30,979 bases of DNA from the IMG/VR virus record IMGVR_UViG_3300020194_000601, positions 1-30,979 of that record. One strand, given 5' to 3'. Shown piece after piece: positions 14,886 through 21,440 of this stretch. A program made the translations under genes and the position numbers. Within the stretch, counting starts at the first letter, position 1. Every line of letters starts with the position of its first letter. Origin of the DNA: a virus. The notes below the pieces were generated by a model. That model had not been told where the DNA came from. It worked only from the letters and a program-made list of their open reading frames with translations, and ran no database searches.

Positions 14886-15311
14886 ATGCCATTACCATTA
14901 GTCAGTACTGTCTTGAAAGAGGTATCAGAGAAGAAGACAACGAAAGAGAAAGTAGATCATCTACTTTACCATCGAGGAAACAAAGTGATGATTTCATTAT
15001 TGAAATACGCATTTGATCCAAGAGTCGAGTTTGATCTTCCAGAAGGTGTACCACCATACAAAGAAGACAAAGTACTTGAGAACAATGAGTCTGGTCTGTA
15101 TGGTCGCTTTCGTAGTTTCTATATCTTTCTGAAAGGTGGTTCGCCTGGTCTGACACAGCCTAAGCGCGAGATGCTATTCATTGAGCTACTGGAAAGTATT
15201 CATCCAGATGAGGCGAAATTGATACTTGCAGTGAAAGATAAGAAACTTCCGTATAAAGGTATTACTGCTAAGACTGTAGAAAAGGCCTTTCCTGGCCTGA
15301 TTGACTCATAA
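14886..15311 (+). CDS. Conserved T4-like marine phage protein (DUF6433-like), unknown function
   Basis: A 141-aa protein has the blocks LLKYAFDPRVEFDLPEGVPP and GLYGRFRSFYIFLKGGSPGL. I associate these from memory with the phage family DUF6433; this was not verified. The C-terminal part (PDEAKLILAVKDKKLPYKGI) is helical and may bind protein or nucleic acid. It starts one base after the RNase H stop. Placement with replication genes suggests a replication or transcription accessory role, but no motif proves it. Confidence 0.7.
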   Translation: MPLPLVSTVLKEVSEKKTTKEKVDHLLYHRGNKVMISLLKYAFDPRVEFDLPEGVPPYKEDKVLENNESGLYGRFRSFYIFLKGGSPGLTQPKREMLFIELLESIHPDEAKLILAVKDKKLPYKGITAKTVEKAFPGLIDS

Positions 15312-15322
15312 GGAGATGTGAG

Positions 15323-15517
15323 ATGAGTAAGACAAAGAAAGATAAGTTTAATCGTTCAGATGATCGCCGCTTTGTTGATGGCGCATATGCACAACGAAAC
15401 ACTTCTTTCGAAGCCCGCGAAGAAAAAAAGATGAAGAATATTTTCAGATCAGGCAATCTAGATATCGATACAATCATGGAACTAGAAGAAGAAGATTTCT
15501 TCTATGAAAACAACTAG
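15323..15517 (+). CDS. Small charged protein, unknown function
   Basis: 64 aa, with AAGGAGATG upstream. The first half is very basic and arginine-rich (KKDKFNRSDDRRFVDGAYAQRN); the end is acidic (MELEEEDFFYENN). It is probably unstructured in part. No family assigned; the operon position and strong ribosome site support expression. Confidence 0.6.
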   Translation: MSKTKKDKFNRSDDRRFVDGAYAQRNTSFEAREEKKMKNIFRSGNLDIDTIMELEEEDFFYENN

Positions 15518-15519
15518 GA

Positions 15520-15527
15520 TATAAATA
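15520..15527 (+). promoter_or_regulatory. T4-type late promoter core TATAAATA
   Basis: A perfect TATAAATA within GATATAAATACAAG, the same 14 bases as at 1853-1866. It lies only 7 bases before the ATG of the FmdB-like gene, so a transcript would have almost no leader. It may serve genes further downstream, or be a chance match. Confidence 0.4.
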
Positions 15528-15534
15528 CAAGCAT

Positions 15535-15771
15535 ATGCCAATCTATACTTTCAAAAATAAAGACACCGATGAACCATTGTTCGAGGTGTCTCTTCGCATA
15601 TCGGAACTTGATCAATTCAAGGCCGACAATCCGCATCTCCAGCAAATCATCACTGGAGCACCATCGATGGCTCGTGACGCTGGCAATAAAAAGCCAGACG
15701 AGGGCTTTCGTGACGTTCTAAAATCAATCAAAAAAGCATCTGGTAGAGGAAACAATATTAACACATTCTAG
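15535..15771 (+). CDS. FmdB-like phage protein without zinc cysteines
   Basis: A 78-aa protein begins MPIYTFKNKDTDEPLFE, like the FmdB regulatory family, and ends with the phage-typical PDEGFRDVLKSIKKASGRGNNINTF. The family's CxxC zinc pairs are absent, as I recall for T4-like phage versions. The role is unknown; FmdB proteins have been linked to regulation. No Shine-Dalgarno sequence is obvious, so it may depend on coupling from upstream. Confidence 0.75.
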   Translation: MPIYTFKNKDTDEPLFEVSLRISELDQFKADNPHLQQIITGAPSMARDAGNKKPDEGFRDVLKSIKKASGRGNNINTF

Positions 15772-15779
15772 GCGAACTT

Positions 15780-16391
15780 ATGAAACCTGAAATTTTTGTC
15801 CCAAACTTTCTTACTGATAAAGAGGTAAAAAGTGTGCTAAGGTCAGTGTTAGAACTAAAGAAATATTGGGTTCCATTTGATAAAATGTATCCAGAATGGG
15901 GTATGCTTCCTCTAGGTTTATACTATATACCGTCACAGAAATATATATGGAAAATGAAGCCGATCATGAAAAACTCATTCGATTGGTTGTACGTGAAACT
16001 TAAGGAAGTATTTAATTCTGATTACCATGACGATTTAAGTTATCCTGGATTTCATGTCTTTGCTAGACCAGGCGAGAAAACTTCTTTAAATTTTCACATA
16101 GATGGATTTGATCATCCATTAATCAGGCACACGAAAATAACTTCTTATATTTTACCTATTACACTTCCAAAAGAAAAAACAGGTTTGATTTATTCTGTCG
16201 ATAACAATTTAACTAATAGGGAGGCGAAGGAAGACGGCAAAGAATATCAGACGTTCTATTATAATGTAGGCGATCTGTGTACTTGGGATGGAAATCTACA
16301 ACATTCAATGGGAACTTTTAACATAGGAGAAAACGAAAGCCGAATCACACTTCAATTTCATGTGAGTGATGCAGGCTATATTTTTTGGTAA
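15780..16391 (+). CDS. Second 2-oxoglutarate/Fe(II)-dependent oxygenase-like protein
   Basis: 203 aa. Iron-binding residues can be read as His106-Ile-Asp108 (FHIDGFDHP) and His175 (LQHSMGTF), with Arg188 (ESRITLQFHV) for 2-oxoglutarate. The strand before the first histidine (YPGFHVFARPGE) and the middle SYILPITLP fit the beta-helix core. It is not obviously similar to the oxygenase at 5672-6331 outside these motifs, so the two probably have different substrates. It is AT-rich compared with PhoH and the nuclease downstream. Confidence 0.78.
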   Translation: MKPEIFVPNFLTDKEVKSVLRSVLELKKYWVPFDKMYPEWGMLPLGLYYIPSQKYIWKMKPIMKNSFDWLYVKLKEVFNSDYHDDLSYPGFHVFARPGEKTSLNFHIDGFDHPLIRHTKITSYILPITLPKEKTGLIYSVDNNLTNREAKEDGKEYQTFYYNVGDLCTWDGNLQHSMGTFNIGENESRITLQFHVSDAGYIFW

Positions 16392-16423
16392 TTACAATAA
16401 TAACCAACATAGGGAAAGAGTAT

Positions 16424-17194
16424 ATGGCGCTTTCAAAGAAACAAAGACGATCACTGAGACGACAAGGTATTTTAGATGATCGTGACACTGTTCCACAGAG
16501 AGGCATGAAACTTCGCGAAATCACACCAAAAACCGACAACCAGCAAAGTGCTTTTGAGGCATACGATAACGATAAGCACATTTTGTTACATGGTTCACCA
16601 GGCACAGGCAAAACTTTTTTAAGCCTGTATCTTGCTTTCTTCGACTTATTCGAGTATCATGATAATACTAAGGATAAAGTCGTTGTCATTCGCTCCGCGC
16701 AACCATCTAAAGACATAGGGTTCTTACCAGGAACTGAGACACAAAAGATGGCGAACTACGAAGCACCTTATAAAAACATTTGCTCAGAACTTTTTAACAG
16801 AGGAGATGCTTACGATATTCTGAAGCAAAAAGGTTTGTTTGAATTTCAGTCTACATCGTTTCTCAGAGGAACGACACTAGACAACTGTATCATCATACTA
16901 GACGAGGCACAGAACTTATCTTACATGGAGCTTAAAACAGTTTTAACTCGTGTTGGTGATAGCTCACGTATCATTATTTGTGGTGATATTTTACAGGATG
17001 ATCTAACGAGTGCCAGATACAGTCAAGAATCTGGACTTCAAGGAATCATGAAAATTTTTAATAGAATGGATTGCATGGCTCATATCGAGTTCGGCATTGA
17101 TGACATTGTACGTTCAGGCTTTGTACGAGATTTCATCATTGCAGAACATGAACTTGGTGCATATAATCCAAGAGAGATGCTAAGGGCAGTGTAA
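16424..17194 (+). CDS. phoH: PhoH-like ATPase
   Basis: 256 aa from ATG 16424, chosen because AGGGAAAGAG precedes it; an upstream TTG at 16385 would overlap the oxygenase gene and lacks a ribosome site. Walker A is GSPGTGKT (residues 57-64). Walker B is IIILDEAQN (Asp160). The following LKTVLTRVGDSSRIIICGD is the usual PhoH sensor region. The N-terminus is very basic (SKKQRRSLRRQG). PhoH is widespread in marine phages; its ATPase/helicase or RNase-linked role is not settled. Confidence 0.93.
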   Translation: MALSKKQRRSLRRQGILDDRDTVPQRGMKLREITPKTDNQQSAFEAYDNDKHILLHGSPGTGKTFLSLYLAFFDLFEYHDNTKDKVVVIRSAQPSKDIGFLPGTETQKMANYEAPYKNICSELFNRGDAYDILKQKGLFEFQSTSFLRGTTLDNCIIILDEAQNLSYMELKTVLTRVGDSSRIIICGDILQDDLTSARYSQESGLQGIMKIFNRMDCMAHIEFGIDDIVRSGFVRDFIIAEHELGAYNPREMLRAV

Positions 17195-17868
17195 TGAAAA
17201 CTTTTGATTATGAATTGTTTGAGCCTAAAAAACTCAATCGAAAGAATGTGGACGGAAAACGACTGTACGTGACTGAGAGCGGAGAAAAATATCCATCGGT
17301 CACTACAGTCCTTTCTTATTTTAGCAAAAAGAGTATTTACCGCTGGCGACAACGTGTAGGCGCTGAAGAAGCAAACAAAGTATCTGCGCAAGCGTCTAGA
17401 GCAGGCACAGAGGTTCATAATATCGCGGAAATGTATACTCTCGGTACACTAAATCAGAAAAAAGTAAACCCGATTGCTCTTTCTACCTTTCGAACTATTC
17501 AACCTTATCTCGATGAGAATGTCGATACAATCTATGGTATCGAATTGCAAATGTATTCTGACGAACTTCGAACGGCTGGTACTGCTGACCTGATCTGTAA
17601 GTATAACGGCAAGAATACGATGCTCGACTTCAAGACATCGAAGCGCGTTAAGAAGAAAGAAGACATCACAACATACTTCATGCAAGCCGCGGCATATTCT
17701 GTCATGGTAAAAGAATTGTATGACATGGACATTGAGCAAGTAGTGATATTGATGGCAGTACATCAAGGTGAGCCTATTGTGTTCGTAGAGCCGATCGATG
17801 ACTATATAAAGATGACAAAAAAGTTTTTCGATCTATACAACAGAGGTATGCTCGGTGAAGATTTTTAG
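17194..17868 (+). CDS. PD-(D/E)XK exonuclease, RecB/Cas4-like
   Basis: A 224-aa nuclease fold has GTEVHNIAEMY (about 72-82, motif I), the catalytic core GTADL with Asp132, LDFKTSK with Asp145-x-Lys147, and a C-terminal helix with FMQAAAYSVM (motif QxxxY). This order is that of RecB-like nucleases. There is no cysteine cluster, so it is not a Cas4 iron-sulfur enzyme. It probably acts in phage recombination or host DNA degradation. The start overlaps the phoH stop (TAATG). Confidence 0.85.
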   Translation: MKTFDYELFEPKKLNRKNVDGKRLYVTESGEKYPSVTTVLSYFSKKSIYRWRQRVGAEEANKVSAQASRAGTEVHNIAEMYTLGTLNQKKVNPIALSTFRTIQPYLDENVDTIYGIELQMYSDELRTAGTADLICKYNGKNTMLDFKTSKRVKKKEDITTYFMQAAAYSVMVKELYDMDIEQVVILMAVHQGEPIVFVEPIDDYIKMTKKFFDLYNRGMLGEDF

Positions 17869-18313
17869 AAAAGAGTTTGTTACATCTCCCGTTTACGAGG
17901 AGAGCAGTGTCGAAGTAACGTACATCAAACGATACATGTTTGACTTCGCACGAAATTTCTGTATCAACTTCATTGAAGGAGATGATTCGTTTCCTCACCT
18001 TCACAATCATCCATGGGACTACTTCACACTGATACTTTGGGGCGGTTACTTCGAGACAGTCAATGAAGACGGCAAAGAAGTAACGAAGAGACGAGGTCCA
18101 GGATATTTCTCGTTCCGTAAATACAGCGACTTTCATCGTATTCGTCCCATAGGCAAAAGAGCAATCACGCTATTCTGGCGAGGCAAGATGAAACAGCCAT
18201 CGACTCAGTTTCTAGTAGACGGTAAGCCCATGCGCGACATGAAATATTGGATGAAACAGGGCTATAGTAAGGAATACGTCAAAAAGCGACTAGTCAAAGA
18301 CGGTCTTGTCTGA
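17855..18313 (+). CDS. Cupin-like metal-binding protein
   Basis: A 152-aa single-domain protein with GTG start overlaps the nuclease gene by 14 bases, with AGAGGT upstream. It has the histidine cluster H48-x-H50-x-H52-P-W (PHLHNHPWDYF), a glycine turn (LILWGGYFE), and a later strand with HRI (SDFHRIRPIG). This follows the cupin motif 1/motif 2 pattern. The C-terminus is basic (EYVKKRLVKDG). Enzymatic substrate unknown; alternatives are an isomerase-like or dioxygenase-like cupin. Confidence 0.7.
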   Translation: MKIFRKEFVTSPVYEESSVEVTYIKRYMFDFARNFCINFIEGDDSFPHLHNHPWDYFTLILWGGYFETVNEDGKEVTKRRGPGYFSFRKYSDFHRIRPIGKRAITLFWRGKMKQPSTQFLVDGKPMRDMKYWMKQGYSKEYVKKRLVKDGLV

Positions 18314-18329
18314 TCGATAAAATCGATCA
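18311..18329. promoter_or_regulatory. 8-bp perfect inverted repeat at end of operon
   Basis: TGATCGAT-AAA-ATCGATCA begins with the TGA stop of the cupin gene and is followed by an AT-rich stretch with TTTTT at 18340-18344. It could be a weak terminator for the upstream operon or an operator for the promoter 50 bases downstream. The stem is only half GC/AT balanced and there is no immediate T-tract. Confidence 0.4.
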
Positions 18330-18378
18330 ATTTGTGACTTTTTAACAAAAATAATCATAATTTTTATCAAAATATTTC

Positions 18379-18406
18379 TTGACTCTCGATCAAATTCCAT
18401 TATAAT
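18379..18406 (+). promoter_or_regulatory. Sigma70 promoter for metallopeptidase gene
   Basis: TTGACT (18379-18384), a 16-base spacer, and TATAAT (18401-18406). TGTAAT follows at 18413-18418 over the start region. It is preceded by an AT-rich tract resembling an UP element. Confidence 0.78.
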
Positions 18407-18436
18407 TGTAACTGTAATGATGATTGAGGTGATTCT

Positions 18437-19069
18437 ATGTTGGTTCTTTGTTCTACTGTCTCTGCTATGAAAAACGATCTCCGCGCTCAGGATGATCGCT
18501 GGACCGATGAGGTGCTGATGAAGTACAGTAGCTATCTCATTAAGAGAAACAGTCAGGCCAACGGTGGCCGTCTTTGTAGTACTCAAGATAGTCAACGTTC
18601 TAAGGTCTACCAGTCTGAATGGGCGTTCCAGCGCAAGTTCGGCAATGGTCAAGAGTTCAAGACTATGAAGCAAGCAGAACGCTACCTGCAGAAGGTGATG
18701 CGCTCCAAAGCATGGGAGAAGCTCGCTGATGGTAAGCGATGCTATCTCGGCACCATTCAAGGTCGTGCGAATCAGCGCACTGCTGGTCGCGCTCACTACG
18801 GTGGTCGAATCGAACTGTCGCCAGCTGGTATGAATGAGTACACTCTCCTGCATGAGCTGGCTCACCAGTCAGGCAACATGCACCACGATGTCGGTTTCCG
18901 TCAAGACTTACTTGCCCTCGTGTCTCGCTTTATGGGTCGTGAGGCAGCCGGTATGCTCAAGGCAGAGTTCAAAGAGCGCAAGCTGAAGCTGACTATTCCC
19001 AAGGCGAAGTCGCCCGAGGCATGGCTTGAGTCATACTACCGCGCTCAGAAGATGCGCGCCAGCTTATAA
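18437..19069 (+). CDS. Putative zinc metallopeptidase (HELAH)
   Basis: 210 aa, start preceded by GAGG. The zincin motif is His139-Glu140-x-x-His143 (LLHELAHQ), followed by HHDVGFR (149-155), which would supply the third ligand. This is the SprT/TIGR04338-like pattern of small phage and actinobacterial metallohydrolases. The N-terminal part (SKVYQSEWAFQRKFG) and the YLGTIQGRANQRT block precede the active site. Codon use is clearly more GC-rich than in neighbouring blocks. With its own host-type promoter it is probably an early protein acting on a host target. The substrate is unknown. Confidence 0.78.
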   Translation: MLVLCSTVSAMKNDLRAQDDRWTDEVLMKYSSYLIKRNSQANGGRLCSTQDSQRSKVYQSEWAFQRKFGNGQEFKTMKQAERYLQKVMRSKAWEKLADGKRCYLGTIQGRANQRTAGRAHYGGRIELSPAGMNEYTLLHELAHQSGNMHHDVGFRQDLLALVSRFMGREAAGMLKAEFKERKLKLTIPKAKSPEAWLESYYRAQKMRASL

Positions 19070-19142
19070 GAAAAAGTTCTAAGGAACTCGATTCTTATGC
19101 GAAAATATTCTAAAAAAAATTCAATTTTCTTGAGAAAAAATG

Positions 19143-19197
19143 TCAATAAAATCAATCACTTACGAGCGTCAAAAAACTTCAATAAAATCAATAACTT
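19143..19197 (+). repeat. Direct repeat pair in AT-rich intergenic region
   Basis: TCAATAAAATCAATCACTT (19143-19161) and TCAATAAAATCAATAACTT (19179-19197) match at 18 of 19 positions, with starts 36 bases apart. They lie in the 171-base non-coding gap after the metallopeptidase gene, just upstream of a promoter. They could be binding sites for a regulator or replication protein. Confidence 0.65.
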
Positions 19198-19202
19198 GGC
19201 GC

Positions 19203-19231
19203 TTGTGTTTTTTGGCTACCTATGAGATAAT
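19203..19231 (+). promoter_or_regulatory. Probable sigma70 promoter with GATAAT -10
   Basis: TTGTGT (19203-19208), a 17-base spacer, and GATAAT (19226-19231). The -35 is weak, but the -10 context TGAGATAATTA is shared with the promoter at 20282-20310, and TGTAAT follows at 19237-19242 as in three other promoters. Confidence 0.6.
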
Positions 19232-19261
19232 TACCTTGTAATGAGAGATGAGGTTATTGAT

Positions 19262-19450
19262 ATGAAAGAGTTGATTGGTTGTGAAGTTGAGGGTTACTGG
19301 GGTTGTGAACACCCTTCATCGTTTGGCGTGATCTACGGCCGCGAAGGCAATGAAGTGTTGATTCGTTGGTCTAACGGTGCGAGTTTCCGCTGTGAAGCCG
19401 CCCGTCTTCGAAACGGTATCCCTGGCGCTGTCGGCATCTACTTGTCTTAA
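19262..19450 (+). CDS. Small unknown early protein
   Basis: 62 aa from ATG 19262, with GAGG 8 bases upstream. An in-frame ATG at 19241 is less likely because it would lie at the 5' end of the predicted mRNA with no ribosome site. The sequence (GVIYGREGNEVLIRWSNGASFRCEAARL) suggests a small beta-barrel, SH3-like fold. Three cysteines are present. No family recognised. Confidence 0.6.
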   Translation: MKELIGCEVEGYWGCEHPSSFGVIYGREGNEVLIRWSNGASFRCEAARLRNGIPGAVGIYLS

Positions 19451-19462
19451 GGAGAGAGTGTA

Positions 19463-19714
19463 ATGTTTAGAATTCCCCATTTTTACCAGAATGACGATTT
19501 GAGTTTTCAAGAGGCATGGGATATCATGACTCGTCATGGTCGCGGTGACTGTCTCGAAGGCATGAAAGCGATGGACCGAATGTGGTCTGAGTACTGTGCT
19601 TCTCCCGACCAAGATGATGATGAGTTGTTTCGCAACTGGCAGTATGAGTTCAATGCCTACAACATCGTCTACGCTGGTATGTCTGAACTGTTCGCACCGA
19701 AGGAGGTTGCGTAA
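19463..19714 (+). CDS. Small acidic early protein, unknown function
   Basis: 83 aa with GGAGAG upstream. It looks all-helical, with aromatic/acidic composition (SFQEAWDIMTRHG ... MDRMWSEYCASPDQDDDELF). The GC-rich codon use matches its neighbours. Its stop overlaps the next ATG (TAATG), indicating a coupled set. No recognisable domain; a host-takeover role is only a positional guess. Confidence 0.6.
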   Translation: MFRIPHFYQNDDLSFQEAWDIMTRHGRGDCLEGMKAMDRMWSEYCASPDQDDDELFRNWQYEFNAYNIVYAGMSELFAPKEVA

Positions 19715-19944
19715 TGATTAGTTTTGTTTCTGTTTGCGAAGGTTGCATCGAATTGATCGACCACAACGGTGATTGGGTTGCCACGTATCGTAGTCCTGCC
19801 ATGATCGCCGAAGCGATTATGAACAATGGTGGTCCTGATCGTGTGATCTATAAGTCTTCAGACTGGGACGAAGCAACTGCCTTCGGGTTCGACTCTCAAG
19901 AAGAGTTAGAAGGCATCTGGAAAAAAGTTTGCGATTATCTGTAA
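19714..19944 (+). CDS. Small unknown early protein
   Basis: 76 aa, coupled to the previous gene by TAATG and preceded by GGAGG. It reads as a mixed alpha/beta protein (CIELIDHNGDWVATYRSP, then MIAEAIMNNGG and a final helix EELEGIWKKVCDYL). No family or catalytic motif recognised. Confidence 0.6.
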   Translation: MISFVSVCEGCIELIDHNGDWVATYRSPAMIAEAIMNNGGPDRVIYKSSDWDEATAFGFDSQEELEGIWKKVCDYL

Positions 19945-19954
19945 GGAGTTTGTT

Positions 19955-20293
19955 ATGAGTTATTCATTGTTAGGTGAATCGAATGTTTTCGGTACTAGTC
20001 TTCAAGGCTATGTGTCTGCGAACTATCATGATCTGGTCGAGTTGCTAGGTGAGCCTACTTACATGGAACCATCGGGTGACGATAAGGTCACTACTGAGTG
20101 GTTGTTGGACTTCGAAGACGAAGATGACGGCGACATCGTTCCAGTGACTATCTATGACTGGAAGGAGTTCAGCCTGCGGTGTCGCGAAGATGCAGTATAC
20201 AACTGGCACATCGGTGGCAAGTCTTTGCGGGCTGTCGATGCTATTCGAACTTTTCTTGAAGAAAATATGCAAAATTCACGCTTGACAGGCTGA
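19955..20293 (+). CDS. Conserved small early protein, unknown function
   Basis: 112 aa, AAGGAG upstream. The pattern LVELLGEPTYMEPSGDDKVTTEW followed by VTIYDWKEF and YNWHIGGKS resembles small phage and plasmid hypothetical proteins that I have seen in several phage groups. The family name is not known to me. The end of the gene contains the TTGACA of the next promoter. Confidence 0.65.
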   Translation: MSYSLLGESNVFGTSLQGYVSANYHDLVELLGEPTYMEPSGDDKVTTEWLLDFEDEDDGDIVPVTIYDWKEFSLRCREDAVYNWHIGGKSLRAVDAIRTFLEENMQNSRLTG

Positions 20294-20310
20294 ATTTTTC
20301 CTGAGATAAT
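20282..20310 (+). promoter_or_regulatory. Sigma70 promoter for DUF932 gene
   Basis: TTGACA (20282-20287), a 17-base spacer, and GATAAT (20305-20310). It starts inside the 3' end of the preceding gene. The -10 is embedded in a 16-bp palindrome. Confidence 0.75.
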
Positions 20311-20317
20311 TATCTCA
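20302..20317. promoter_or_regulatory. 16-bp perfect palindrome overlapping a -10 box (possible operator)
   Basis: TGAGATAATTATCTCA is its own reverse complement and covers the -10 hexamer of the promoter for the DUF932 gene. The left half, TGAGATAATTA, is also present at 19223-19233 over the -10 of the promoter for the small-gene block. Such placement is typical for repressor binding. Confidence 0.5.
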
Positions 20318-20353
20318 TAGTGTGGTAAAACGTTAATTGATGAGGAAATCGTT

Positions 20354-21358
20354 ATGAGTCATGAAATCGAAATGCTGAACGGCCAAGCACAAATGGCCTA
20401 CGTTGGTGAAGTGCCTTGGCACGGCCTCGGTGTTAAAGTTGATGACAATCTCACTCCGCGTGAGATGATGGAAGCGGCTGGTCTTGACTGGTCTGTCGAG
20501 AAAGAAAATGTCTTCTACTCGCGCAATGGCGAAATGGTCCGCGCACCGAAGCGTCAGGCGCTCGTTCGCTCTTCTGATAACAAGTATCTAGATATCGTCT
20601 CTGACAACTGGATCCCTGTTCAGAATGAAGAGGCTTTCGAGTTCTTTGATGAGTACACCAAGACTGGTGGCATGTCAATGCACACTGCTGGTTCACTCAA
20701 AGACGGTCAGATCATTTGGGGTCTGGCGAAAGTCAACGAGTCCTTCAGTCTCTTTGGCGGCAAAGATGAGGTAGAATCTTATCTCTTGTTGTCTAACCCT
20801 CACAACTACGGCAAGGGTGTCGATATTCGATTCACTCCGATCCGTGTTGTATGTAACAACACTCTGTCTCTGTCTCTTGAAGGCAAGGCATCGTTGGGTA
20901 TCTCACTGAATCACCGCGCATCGTTCGATGCTGAGAAAGTGAAGTTGGCGCTCAATGAAGCCCATGAGAAGATGGACAAGTATCGCGAGATGGCACAGTT
21001 TCTCTCTGAGAAGCGGTACACTCAAGATAACCTGTTCGAATACTTTGCGCGAGTCTTTCCGAAGACGACCACGAAGTCGGGTGCTGTGTCTTTTGATGAA
21101 CTGATGAAGCAGTTTAAGAAAGGCGAAAAGGTTGTCTCTCGTAATGCTCAAGAGGCAATGCAAGTGGTAGAAACACAGCCTGGCGCTGAGTTTGGTGCTG
21201 GTTCATGGTGGTCTGCTTACAATGCAGTCACTTATATGACCAATCACATGACGGGTCACAATCCCGACACTCGTATGCAGTCTGTGTGGTACGGCTCTAA
21301 CAAAGACCGTAACATTAACGCTCTGGGTCTGGCAGTAGAGTACGCCGAAGCGGCATAA
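20354..21358 (+). CDS. DUF932 / TIGR03299-like phage-plasmid protein
   Basis: 334 aa, GAGG upstream. The start MSHEIEMLNGQAQMAYVGEV with PWHGLGVKV is the hallmark of the DUF932 (TIGR03299) family found in phages and plasmids. Further family-like blocks are YLLLSNPHNYGKGVDIRFTP, VVCNNTLSLSLEG and the C-terminal WSAYNAVTYMTNHMTGH. The biochemical function of the family is not established. It has its own promoter and a strong terminator, so it is a single-gene unit, highly GC-rich for this phage. Confidence 0.88.
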   Translation: MSHEIEMLNGQAQMAYVGEVPWHGLGVKVDDNLTPREMMEAAGLDWSVEKENVFYSRNGEMVRAPKRQALVRSSDNKYLDIVSDNWIPVQNEEAFEFFDEYTKTGGMSMHTAGSLKDGQIIWGLAKVNESFSLFGGKDEVESYLLLSNPHNYGKGVDIRFTPIRVVCNNTLSLSLEGKASLGISLNHRASFDAEKVKLALNEAHEKMDKYREMAQFLSEKRYTQDNLFEYFARVFPKTTTKSGAVSFDELMKQFKKGEKVVSRNAQEAMQVVETQPGAEFGAGSWWSAYNAVTYMTNHMTGHNPDTRMQSVWYGSNKDRNINALGLAVEYAEAA

Positions 21359-21371
21359 TACTGTCCACTTT

Positions 21372-21397
21372 GGCTGGAGTTCGCTCCAGCCTTTTTT
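21372..21397 (+). terminator. Rho-independent terminator with UUCG loop
   Basis: GGCTGGAG (21372-21379), TTCG loop, CTCCAGCC (21384-21391), then TTTTTT. This is a perfect 8-bp stem with a stable tetraloop, as favoured by T4-like phages. It ends the early block. Confidence 0.93.
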
Positions 21398-21404
21398 CAC
21401 ATCT

Positions 21405-21412
21405 GATAAATA
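21405..21412 (+). promoter_or_regulatory. Possible late-type promoter GATAAATA
   Basis: GATAAATA differs from the T4 late core only at the first base. It lies between a strong terminator and the next gene, 28 bases before its ATG, close to the 29-base gap at the 9036 site. The gp33 cluster needs some promoter here. A host sigma70 site was not found in this short gap. Confidence 0.35.
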
Positions 21413-21440
21413 GTATTTCAACAGAACTAGGAGAAATTCA

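Noticed and set aside
18290-18865. 191-aa open frame on the - strand opposite the metallopeptidase gene and its promoter region
   Set aside because: It lies antisense to a protein with a clear HELAH active site, spans a consensus + strand promoter, and has no recognisable domain or ribosome site.
18437-19069. The HELAH metallopeptidase as the missing endolysin
   Set aside because: It has no signal or cell-wall-binding domain, is far from the spanin cassette, and is driven by an early host-type promoter rather than a late one.
19143-19197. Repeat pair considered as a CRISPR remnant
   Set aside because: Only two copies, a 17-base spacer, no further array and no cas-like gene; the RecB-like nuclease nearby lacks the Cas4 cysteine cluster.
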